This document shows, one piece after another, positions 57,493 through 64,000 of a stretch of DNA of 64,000 nucleotides. The notes beneath the pieces are model-generated. The model saw nothing but the letters and a program-made list of their open reading frames with translations. It was not told where the DNA came from and searched no databases. The stretch is from Paradesertivirga mongoliensis. GTDB taxonomy: Bacteria; Bacteroidota; Bacteroidia; Sphingobacteriales; Sphingobacteriaceae. The translations under genes and the position numbers were made by a program. Position 1 is the stretch's first letter, and each line of letters begins with the position of its first letter. The DNA lies in contig NZ_JAFMZO010000001.1 of assembly GCF_024436395.1 (NCBI RefSeq), positions 1,124,181-1,188,180 on the forward strand, in the 5' to 3' direction.

Positions 57493-58257
57493 ATGTTTAG
57501 TCTTAAGGAAAAAAATGCAATAATTACAGGCGGCGGAAGCGGCATCGGAAAGGCCATCGCCCTGCTTTTCGCACGTCAGGGTGCAGTTGTTCATATCATC
57601 GAACTAAATTCTGATAATGCACAACAGGCAGTTGACGAAATTAAACAGCAAGGAAACGAAGCTTTCGCATATAGCGCCGATGTGAGCAAGCAAGATCAGG
57701 TACTTGCAACTATTCAGCAGATCGGCAAAGTTGATATCCTTATAAATAATGCCGGTATTGCACATGTTGGCAATGTTGAAAATACCAGTCCGGCAGATTT
57801 TGACCGGGTTTACGATGTAAATGTCAAGGGGGCTTACAATTGCTTGTATGCGGCAATTCCCCTGATGAAAGCACAAGGTGGCGGCGCTATTTTGAATATG
57901 GCCTCAATCGCGTCTTCTGTGGGTATAGCCGACAGATTCGCGTATTCGATGAGCAAGGGAGCAATTCATGCTATGAGCATGTCGGTTGCCCGCGATTATT
58001 TGAAGGATAAGATCCGAAGCAATTCTATTTCACCTGCGCGCGTTCATACTCCCTTCGTCGACGGATTTATAGCGAAAAACTATCCCGGTAAGGAGGAAGA
58101 AATTTTTGAAAAGTTGTCAAAAAGCCAGCCTATAGGGCGTATGGGACAGCCAGATGAGGTAGCAGCATTGGCGCTTTATCTTTGTTCTGACGAAGCCGGA
58201 TTTATCACAGGGTGTGATTATCCCATTGATGGAGGATTTATAAAACTAAATAACTAA
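57493..58257 (+). CDS. SDR, probable 2-keto-3-deoxy-L-fuconate dehydrogenase
   Basis: A 254-aa short-chain dehydrogenase with TGGGSGIG (about 11-18), NNAG (about 86-89), catalytic Ser in NMASIASS and YSMSK (intact Tyr/Lys), ending CDYPIDGGFIKLNN. In L-fucose oxidative loci such SDRs oxidise 2-keto-3-deoxy-L-fuconate to the 2,4-diketo acid, the substrate of the FAH-family hydrolase encoded next. It sits between fucP and that gene, supporting the assignment. Assigned from position as much as from sequence. Confidence 0.85.
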   Translation: MFSLKEKNAIITGGGSGIGKAIALLFARQGAVVHIIELNSDNAQQAVDEIKQQGNEAFAYSADVSKQDQVLATIQQIGKVDILINNAGIAHVGNVENTSPADFDRVYDVNVKGAYNCLYAAIPLMKAQGGGAILNMASIASSVGIADRFAYSMSKGAIHAMSMSVARDYLKDKIRSNSISPARVHTPFVDGFIAKNYPGKEEEIFEKLSKSQPIGRMGQPDEVAALALYLCSDEAGFITGCDYPIDGGFIKLNN

Positions 58258-58274
58258 GGCAGCATTTATACGAT

Positions 58275-59132
58275 ATGAAACTTATAAGATTCGGAGAACT
58301 GAACAAAGAAAAACCAGGGGTAATAATCGATGAGGTATACTACGATGTATCGGCTCTTGGCGAAGATTTTAACGAAACCTTTTTCGAAAGCGACGGGATA
58401 GCCAGGCTTGAGAACTTTTTGGAGGTGAATCGGGGTAAGTTGCCGAAAATTCCCGAAGGAAGCCGTATTGGTTCTCCGGTAGGAAGGCCCTCAAAAATCG
58501 TATGTATCGGTTTAAATTACGCTGATCATGCCAAAGAAACAGGTGCACCTCTTCCGCCAGAGCCTGTAGTATTTATGAAAGCGAGTTCTGCGTTGGTCGG
58601 TCCGTTTGATAATATTGTTATTCCTAAAAATTCCGAGAAAACGGATTGGGAGGTTGAATTGGCTTTCGTAATCGGTAAAAAGGCCAGTTATGTGGAAGAG
58701 TCGGAGGCTATGGAATACGTTGCCGGATATTGCCTGCATAATGATGTTTCTGAACGTGCTTTCCAGCTTGAACGTAATGGTACCTGGGATAAAGGAAAAG
58801 GTTGCGATACATTTGCGCCAATTGGTCCGTTTTTGGCCACTAAAGATGAAATCAGTGATCCGGATAACCTTCGCCTTTGGCTAAATGTTAACGGCCAGAA
58901 GATGCAGGACGGAAACACCAAAACGTTTATCTTTAAAATACCTTTCCTCGTTTCATATTTGAGCCAGTTTATGACGCTTCTACCCGGAGATATCATTTCG
59001 ACAGGAACGCCTGCCGGCGTAGGTTTGGGATTTAATCCTCCGGTTTATTTAAAGCCTGGCGATGTAGTTGAACTGGGGATCGACGGATTAGGAACTTCAA
59101 CTCAAAAAGTTGTTGCGTATGAAAAAAATTGA
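58275..59132 (+). CDS. Fumarylacetoacetate hydrolase family protein, probable 2,4-diketo-3-deoxy-L-fuconate hydrolase
   Basis: A 285-aa FAH-fold enzyme: IVCIGLNYADHAKETGAPLP, FMKASSALVGPFDNIVIP, DWEVELAFVIGKKA (metal-binding Glu/Asp region), GPFLATKDEI and STGTPAGVGLGF. These are the standard elements for C-C bond hydrolysis of 2,4-diketo acids, giving pyruvate and L-lactate from diketo-deoxyfuconate. It overlaps the following amidohydrolase gene by 14 bases, a tight operon link. Confidence 0.9.
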   Translation: MKLIRFGELNKEKPGVIIDEVYYDVSALGEDFNETFFESDGIARLENFLEVNRGKLPKIPEGSRIGSPVGRPSKIVCIGLNYADHAKETGAPLPPEPVVFMKASSALVGPFDNIVIPKNSEKTDWEVELAFVIGKKASYVEESEAMEYVAGYCLHNDVSERAFQLERNGTWDKGKGCDTFAPIGPFLATKDEISDPDNLRLWLNVNGQKMQDGNTKTFIFKIPFLVSYLSQFMTLLPGDIISTGTPAGVGLGFNPPVYLKPGDVVELGIDGLGTSTQKVVAYEKN

Positions 59133-59955
59133 TTCTCATCAGCATTTCTGGCGCTTTGATCCGGTAAGGGATTCGTGGATAACCGATAACATGAAGGTTG
59201 TTCAGCGGGATTTTTTGCCGGCTGATCTGGCTCCGGTTTTGATGGAGAATGGCATCGACGGTTGTGTAGCAGTTCAGGCAGACCAGTCTGAAGAACAGAA
59301 CGCATTTTTGCTCGAACTGGCGGCAGATAATTCTTTTATAAAAGGGATAGTAGGCTGGGTTGACCTACGGGCAGAAAATATAAAAGAGACGCTCGAGTTT
59401 TACAAAGGATATGATAAAATGAAAGGCTTTCGCCATGTTCTGCAGGGCGAGCAAGACCGTTCACTAATGCTACGAGATGAGTTTAAGAGAGGTATTTCTA
59501 TGCTCGAAGGGTTTGGATATACTTACGATATCCTAATATATACCGATCAGATAAAATATTCTGAAGAATTGGTAACGGCATTTCCCGATCAGAAATTTGT
59601 AATCGACCATATCGCAAAGCCCGACATTAAAAATCAAAATATTGATGACTGGGCCGCTGATATGAAAGCACTTGCAGGACATGAAAATGTTAGCTGTAAG
59701 ATATCCGGCATGGTAACCGAAGCAGACTGGCAACATTGGAAAGCCGCTGATTTTGAACCCTATCTCGACGTAGTATTTGAAGCCTTTGGCTCTGGGCGGG
59801 TAATGTTTGGTTCTGATTGGCCTGTTTGTGAAGTTGCTGGCGGATATGGAAAGGTGATTGGACTGGTGCAGGGTTATACCTCAAAGTTGACTCAAATCGA
59901 ACAAGAGCTTTTCTGGGGCGGAAATGCCATAAAGTTTTATAATTTAACGAATTAA
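59119..59955 (+). CDS. Amidohydrolase family, probable L-fucono-1,5-lactonase
   Basis: A 278-aa TIM-barrel amidohydrolase (COG3618 type) starting at 59119 (MKKIDSHQHFWRFDP); a longer in-frame start at 59110 adds three residues and is less likely. Metal/active-site elements are DSHQHFW, FRHVLQGE, VIDHIAKP (His) and MFGSDWPVCEVAGGYG (Asp). Members hydrolyse L-fuconolactone to L-fuconate. The gene overlaps the FAH hydrolase and is followed after 21 bases by the L-fucose dehydrogenase-like SDR that would make the lactone. Confidence 0.9.
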   Translation: MKKIDSHQHFWRFDPVRDSWITDNMKVVQRDFLPADLAPVLMENGIDGCVAVQADQSEEQNAFLLELAADNSFIKGIVGWVDLRAENIKETLEFYKGYDKMKGFRHVLQGEQDRSLMLRDEFKRGISMLEGFGYTYDILIYTDQIKYSEELVTAFPDQKFVIDHIAKPDIKNQNIDDWAADMKALAGHENVSCKISGMVTEADWQHWKAADFEPYLDVVFEAFGSGRVMFGSDWPVCEVAGGYGKVIGLVQGYTSKLTQIEQELFWGGNAIKFYNLTN

Positions 59956-59976
59956 CATCCGCTCTGCGGAATAATT

Positions 59977-60765
59977 ATGGATTTACAGCTTAAAGATAAA
60001 GTAGTTATAGTTAGCGGCGGGGCCAAAGGTATTGGCGCCGGTATCGTAAAAACTCTTGCGAATGAGGGTGCTATTCCGGTTATTGTCGGCAGAAATGCCG
60101 AGGATAACAAACAAACTCTGGCTGAGATTGAAACTGCCGGAGGAAGCGGATTTCAGGTGGCTGCAGAGCTTACTAAGCCGGAGGAATGCCAGCGGGTGAT
60201 TAATGAAGTGATCGCAAAGTTTGGAAGAATTGACGGCCTTGTAAATAATGCAGGGGTGAACGACGGCGTTGGGCTCGAAAATGGAACGTATGAAAAGTTT
60301 ATGGAGTCGTTGCATCGCAATGTTGTTCATTATTACTTATTAGCTCACTATGCTTTACCCGAGCTGAAAAAAGTGAAAGGGTCAATCGTAAATATTACAT
60401 CGAAAACTGCCGAAACAGGCCAGGGGGGAACATCAGCTTACGCCGCCGCGAATGGGGGCCGCAATGCTTTAACCCGCGAATGGGCAGTTGAGTTGTTAAA
60501 ATATGGCATCCGTGTAAATGCAATCGTAGTAGCAGAATCCTGGACACCGGCGTACGAAAAGTGGATAAAGACACTTGCTAATCCCGAGGAGAAACTGAAG
60601 GAAATTACGGATAAGATTCCATTAGAGAATCGCATGACCACGCCCGAAGAATTGGGTAATACAACCGCATTTTTGTTATCGCCCTGCTCAAGTCATACAA
60701 CAGGTCAGTTAATTCATGTTGACGGTGGTTATGTGCATTTAGACCGTGCACTGGCAAACGCATAA
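59977..60765 (+). CDS. SDR, probable L-fucose dehydrogenase with substituted catalytic lysine
   Basis: A 262-aa SDR: SGGAKGIGAG (nucleotide binding), NNAGVNDG, Ser142 in NITSKTAE, Tyr155, ending LIHVDGGYVHLDRALANA. The whole-chain pattern and neighbours point to L-fucose (6-deoxy-sugar) oxidation to the lactone. The classical YxxxK motif reads YAAAN, so Asn159 stands where Lys is expected; spacing from Ser142 and Tyr155 is normal, and no other Lys takes its place nearby. It lies 12 bases ahead of the zinc dehydrogenase gene. Confidence 0.85.
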   Translation: MDLQLKDKVVIVSGGAKGIGAGIVKTLANEGAIPVIVGRNAEDNKQTLAEIETAGGSGFQVAAELTKPEECQRVINEVIAKFGRIDGLVNNAGVNDGVGLENGTYEKFMESLHRNVVHYYLLAHYALPELKKVKGSIVNITSKTAETGQGGTSAYAAANGGRNALTREWAVELLKYGIRVNAIVVAESWTPAYEKWIKTLANPEEKLKEITDKIPLENRMTTPEELGNTTAFLLSPCSSHTTGQLIHVDGGYVHLDRALANA

Positions 60766-60777
60766 GAGAGAGATATC

Positions 60778-61794
60778 ATGAAAACCTTAGTTTGTACAAC
60801 CCCTGGGTCGTTTGAATATCAGCAGGGTGAGCATCCAGCGCCGACGCCGGGGCATTCTATTTTAAAAATTAAGAGAATTGGCATTTGCGGGACAGATTTG
60901 CATGCCTTTGAAGGGACACAGCCTTTTTTTGAATACCCCCGCATTTTGGGTCACGAACTTGCCGCCGAGTTTGTAGAAGGAGATAATGCTGAAGGCTTTC
61001 AGCCGGGCGAAGCCGTTACTTTTATACCTTACTTTTACTGTGGGGAATGTATTGCCTGCCGCTCTGGCTTGCCAAATTGTTGCGCAAGTATTAAAGTTTG
61101 CGGTGTGCACGTGCATGGAGGAATGGCCGAGTATCTTTCAGTTCCGTCTTATTCATTAATTCATGGCGAAGGGCTGAGCTTTGATGAGCTTGCCTTGGTA
61201 GAACCTCTTGCTATTGGGGCACATGGCGTTAGAAGGGCGGATGTGAAGAAGGATGAATATGTTTTGGTTATTGGAGCAGGACCTATAGGACTGGGAATAA
61301 TGGAATTCGCAAGAATTGCCGGTGGAAAAGTGATAGCGATGGATATAAACGATCAGCGTTTGGCTTTTTGCAGTGAAAAGCTGAATGTTCATCATACCAT
61401 AAACGCTATCCAAGACGATGTGGTTGCCAGGCTTAAAGAAATTACTAAAGGAGATTTCCCTACTGTAGTAATTGACGCAACGGGAAGTCTCAAGGCCATA
61501 AATAATGGCTTTCAGTATATGGCTCATGGAGCACGCTACGTGTTAGTCGGTTTACAGAAAAACGAGATCATAATCAGTCACCCTGAGTTTCATAAGCGCG
61601 AAGCAACTTTAATGAGCAGCAGAAATGCCACGCGTGATGATTTCGAACATGTTATTGCGTGTATGAAAAACGACCTGGTTAACCCTGCCACTTACATTAC
61701 GCACAGGGTTGGTTTTGATCAGGTTAAAGACGAATTTAAAGGCTGGCTTGATCCTGCAAATGGCGTTATTAAAGCCATGATCGAGGTCGATTAA
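60778..61794 (+). CDS. Zinc-dependent alcohol dehydrogenase family protein
   Basis: A 338-aa medium-chain dehydrogenase. Catalytic zinc ligands are Cys in GICGTDLH and GHELAAEF; a structural zinc site is formed by the CGECIACRSGLPNCC cysteines; the Rossmann segment is VLVIGAGPIGLGIMEFARIAGG. The length and motifs are those of polyol/threonine-type dehydrogenases. It is the last gene of the fucose operon. Its step is not obvious: it could oxidise an aldonate, a deoxy-sugar alcohol, or a lactaldehyde/propanediol-type side product. The specific substrate is unknown. Confidence 0.85.
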   Translation: MKTLVCTTPGSFEYQQGEHPAPTPGHSILKIKRIGICGTDLHAFEGTQPFFEYPRILGHELAAEFVEGDNAEGFQPGEAVTFIPYFYCGECIACRSGLPNCCASIKVCGVHVHGGMAEYLSVPSYSLIHGEGLSFDELALVEPLAIGAHGVRRADVKKDEYVLVIGAGPIGLGIMEFARIAGGKVIAMDINDQRLAFCSEKLNVHHTINAIQDDVVARLKEITKGDFPTVVIDATGSLKAINNGFQYMAHGARYVLVGLQKNEIIISHPEFHKREATLMSSRNATRDDFEHVIACMKNDLVNPATYITHRVGFDQVKDEFKGWLDPANGVIKAMIEVD

Positions 61795-61811
61795 ATAGAA
61801 CCGACAGGCAG

Positions 61812-61861
61812 ATTATACTATTCATCTCGTTATCGCTCTGGTTTTAGATGAATAGTATAAT
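61812..61861 (+). terminator. 16-bp perfect inverted repeat, likely terminator of the fucose operon
   Basis: ATTATACTATTCATCT at 61812-61827 and its exact complement at 61846-61861 flank an 18-base loop. It begins 17 bases after the zinc dehydrogenase stop and is followed by TTATTTTG. AT-rich, so a classical GC-stem terminator is not fully matched. Confidence 0.55.
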
Positions 61862-62396
61862 TTATTTTGCTAAAAAACGGAGATAGACGCATATCTTATT
61901 GGTGGAAAGTCTAATGACCACCGCACATGGTGTCTCAAGAAGCTGTAAAAAAATTAAGGAATTAATACGTCAGTTATTACTAAGGGCATTTACTTCCAGA
62001 TGTCCGCACAGCAGAGGCCGTAGTTAAGTATCACTTATTTTGTTTATTAATTTGCATTGTACAGGCTTATCAATACATTTGCTATTCAACAAAGTTGAAT
62101 CTTGTTCAATTGAAGTGAGAGGGTGCCAGCTAATTGTTTGTGAAACGGCTTCAAAATACTAATCCGCTTCGCTCTAAACGCAAGTTAACGAATATTGGAA
62201 AGATTGAAATGGCAATTCCGTATATAACCTGCCAATTATAGGCCGTATTTTTGATAGAAGGATAGCGTCATTTAAACCGGCAGTCGGATAATAAAAGATC
62301 GGAAAACTTAGGAATAAACACTAAAACTAATTAATAGCAGTTAAAATAACATTGACTTGGAAAAAAGTAGTTTTTGTTGAGGCTGGATTATAAATA
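61862..62396. other. Gene-free interval ahead of the PQQ-dehydrogenase gene
   Basis: About 535 bases with no open frame of useful length on either strand and no obvious RNA gene. A short symmetry TTGAATCTTGTTCAA lies near 62095-62110. The region presumably holds the promoter of the gene at 62397, but no box matches well enough to call. Confidence 0.4.
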
Positions 62397-63683
62397 ATGA
62401 ACATATTTGAAAAATTAGACTACACGATTTTGAACTATAAAATTAATTTATCGGGCGCCGTAATCGGCTGTGCGTTACTTGCCTTAGTTTCACATCAGAC
62501 CAAGGCCCAAACTGCTGGCTTAACAATGCCAGCTGGTTTCAAAGCGGAAATTATAGCGGAAAATACAGGCCGGCCGAGGCATATTACCGTTACTAAAAAA
62601 GGAGACATCTATGTTAAGCTTTTTAGAAAAGTTGACGATAAAGGAATCCTGATGTTGCAAGATAAAGACGGCGACGGCAAGTACGAATCAAGAACCAGCT
62701 TCGGAAATTATATCGGTACGGGTATTTATTTAAAAGATTCATATCTCTACGCCTCTTCAGACGAAGGAGTCTTTCGATATAAACTTGATGCCAACGAGCA
62801 TGTTATTAATCCGGATAAACCGGATACACTGGTTAAAGGCCTTGTAAGCCGCCGGCAGCACGAAACAAAATCGTTGGTGCTTGATAATGATGGAAACATG
62901 TACGTGAACATTGGTGCGCCATCAAACTCTTGTCAGGTCAACGACCGCCAGCCGGGTTCGCCAGGGCAAGTCAATTGCCCGATTCTTGAAACGGCAGGTG
63001 GCATCTGGCAATTTAAAATCGATAAGATGAATCAGAGCTATGCTGAAGGAGTAAGATATGCCACCGGACTGCGAAATGTGGTTGGACTTGACTGGAACAA
63101 GCAAAACAATGCTTTATTTGTGATGCAGCACGGAAGAGATCAACTGACTATGTTCCCCGAATATTACGACGTTAAGCAGTCGGCAGAGCTGCCCGCTGAG
63201 TGTATGTATATGATAAAACAAGGGGATAATGCGGGCTGGCCATATAGTTATTATGACCCATTTCAAAAGAAAAATATTCTTGCTCCCGAATATGGCGGCG
63301 ACGGTAAAAAAGAGGCCGATAGTAAGTTTATTAATCCAGTAGCTGCTTTCCCTGCACATATGGCGCCAAACGGATTGCTTTTTTATACTGGAAATATGTT
63401 TCCCGAACGATATAAAAACGGAGCGTTCGTAGCATTTCATGGTTCATGGAACCGCGCTCCCGAGCCGCAGAAGGGCTTCCTCGTTGCGTTTATTCCGTTT
63501 AAAGATGGCAAACCTTCCGGCGAGTGGGAAACGTTTGCTGATGGCTTTTCGGGTTCTCCTGAGAAAACTGCTTCGGGTCGGGCAGATCATAAGCCTTGCG
63601 GGCTTGCTATGGGGCCAGATGGGGCTTTATATGTAACCGATGATTCTAAAGGCGCTATTTATAAGATTTCGTATAACAAATAA
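62397..63683 (+). CDS. PQQ-dependent sugar dehydrogenase (sorbosone dehydrogenase-like)
   Basis: A 428-aa exported six-bladed beta-propeller. A signal follows a long charged N-region (about 1-37, ending SHQTKAQ). The domain runs from FKAEIIAENTGRPRHITVTK to YVTDDSKGAIYKISYNK; MNVGAPSNSCQVNDRQP-like Asn/Cys region, YATGLRNVVGLDW, VMQHGRDQL and FVAFHGSWNR carry the PQQ- and calcium-binding residues of the sorbosone/glucose dehydrogenase class. It oxidises an aldose in the periplasm and passes electrons to a cytochrome c such as the one encoded next, 9 bases downstream. Substrate unknown. Confidence 0.88.
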   Translation: MNIFEKLDYTILNYKINLSGAVIGCALLALVSHQTKAQTAGLTMPAGFKAEIIAENTGRPRHITVTKKGDIYVKLFRKVDDKGILMLQDKDGDGKYESRTSFGNYIGTGIYLKDSYLYASSDEGVFRYKLDANEHVINPDKPDTLVKGLVSRRQHETKSLVLDNDGNMYVNIGAPSNSCQVNDRQPGSPGQVNCPILETAGGIWQFKIDKMNQSYAEGVRYATGLRNVVGLDWNKQNNALFVMQHGRDQLTMFPEYYDVKQSAELPAECMYMIKQGDNAGWPYSYYDPFQKKNILAPEYGGDGKKEADSKFINPVAAFPAHMAPNGLLFYTGNMFPERYKNGAFVAFHGSWNRAPEPQKGFLVAFIPFKDGKPSGEWETFADGFSGSPEKTASGRADHKPCGLAMGPDGALYVTDDSKGAIYKISYNK

Positions 63684-63692
63684 TCATTCAAC

Positions 63693-64000
63693 GTGAAAAG
63701 AATATCATTAACTCTGCTTATAATTTCAGTTTTTATATCAGTTATTGCGCAGACGAAAAAGCCTGTCGCAAAAAAGCCTGCGTCTAAGGCTAATGCAGCT
63801 TCTGCCGCTGTCAGTCCTGCTGTCATGGAAAGAGGAAAAGTGGTTTATAACACGTATTGCGTGGCATGTCATCAGCCTGATGGAGGGGGGGTACCCAGCA
63901 TGAACGCACCAATTGTAAAAACCCCCCATGTGTTGGGTGCTAAGCCCGCATTGATCGATATTATTCTTAAAGGTATGCAAGGGGTTGATATTCTGGGTGA
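63693..64000 (+). CDS. Cytochrome c family protein (3' truncated by window end)
   Basis: The frame starts with GTG at 63693, just 9 bases after the preceding stop, and is open to the window edge (about 102 codons seen). A signal segment (LTLLIISVFISVIAQ) is followed by a Lys/Ala-rich linker and a haem c motif CVACH, then QPDGGGVPSMNAP and PHVLGAKPALIDIILKGMQG typical of class I cytochrome c after the haem. It is likely the electron acceptor of the PQQ-type dehydrogenase. An alternative ATG start is at the MERGK codon, which would lose the signal. Confidence 0.85.
   Translation, partial: MKRISLTLLIISVFISVIAQTKKPVAKKPASKANAASAAVSPAVMERGKVVYNTYCVACHQPDGGGVPSMNAPIVKTPHVLGAKPALIDIILKGMQGVDILG

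Overview
The window (about 64 kb, moderate GC) looks like a chromosomal segment from a Bacteroidota bacterium, most likely of the Sphingobacteriaceae (Pedobacter-like). The evidence is a type IX secretion sorting tail on a pectate lyase, BACON-domain and lipoprotein glycanases, TonB-plug and carboxypeptidase-regulatory-like outer-membrane proteins, the gene order miaB / sigma-54 regulator / lptE / secG / groES / groEL, weak Shine-Dalgarno sequences and several TAnnTTTG-type -7 boxes. I see no rRNA, prophage, CRISPR array or insertion sequence. There is one tRNA, for Pro.

Layout. 1-920: 3' part of a GapN-type aldehyde dehydrogenase. 1.1-12.3 kb: a plant-polysaccharide/uronate locus with a 1654-aa pectate lyase, mannonate dehydratase UxuA, a fructuronate-reductase-type SDR, an Ldh_2 dehydrogenase, a GH43-like lipoprotein and a sodium/solute symporter. 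12.3-18.4 kb: mixed genes (small membrane protein, rhodanese, BACON-GH5 cellulase-like lipoprotein, GNAT-nitrilase fusion, alpha/beta hydrolase). 18.5-27.6 kb, minus strand: one operon for an ABC-type tripartite efflux system (HlyD-like adaptor, TolC-like channel, small secreted protein, ATPase, two FtsX/MacB-type permeases) ending in its own NtrC/NtrY-like two-component pair. A sigma-54-like promoter and a palindrome lie upstream. Two genes here, the response regulator and the small secreted protein, each carry a one-base frameshift. 27.8-31.1 kb: tRNA-Pro(GGG), a patatin and a large membrane-anchored protein. 31.2-39.0 kb: housekeeping block miaB, sigma-54 activator, lptE, acidic 611-aa protein, secG, groES, groEL.

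39.0-39.55 kb: a GxxExxY (PD-(D/E)XK-like) gene closely bracketed by an imperfect inverted repeat. It sits between the groEL terminator and an mscS gene, looks like a compact insertion cassette, and is the most unusual structure here. 40.35-46.4 kb, minus strand: conserved MoxR / DUF58 / DUF4350 / DUF4129 / SpoIIM membrane cluster, with a divergent RDD gene. 47.2-53.5 kb: DUF2752, lipB, a phosphopantetheinyl transferase, dcd, an MG2-plus-plug protein, an enoyl-CoA hydratase and clpS. 53.6-56.0 kb: a TonB-linked outer-membrane beta-barrel protein. 56.2-61.8 kb: an L-fucose uptake and oxidative degradation operon (FucP, two SDRs, FAH-family hydrolase, lactonase, zinc alcohol dehydrogenase) with no L-fuconate dehydratase. 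61.8-62.4 kb: a gene-free stretch opening with a 16-bp perfect inverted repeat. 62.4-64.0 kb: a PQQ/sorbosone-dehydrogenase-type protein and the start of a cytochrome c gene cut by the window end.

The sugar genes together describe an organism that degrades pectin and other plant or algal polymers extracellularly and takes up and oxidises the released uronates, fucose and related sugars. Family assignments rest on motif recognition by eye; no database search was possible.
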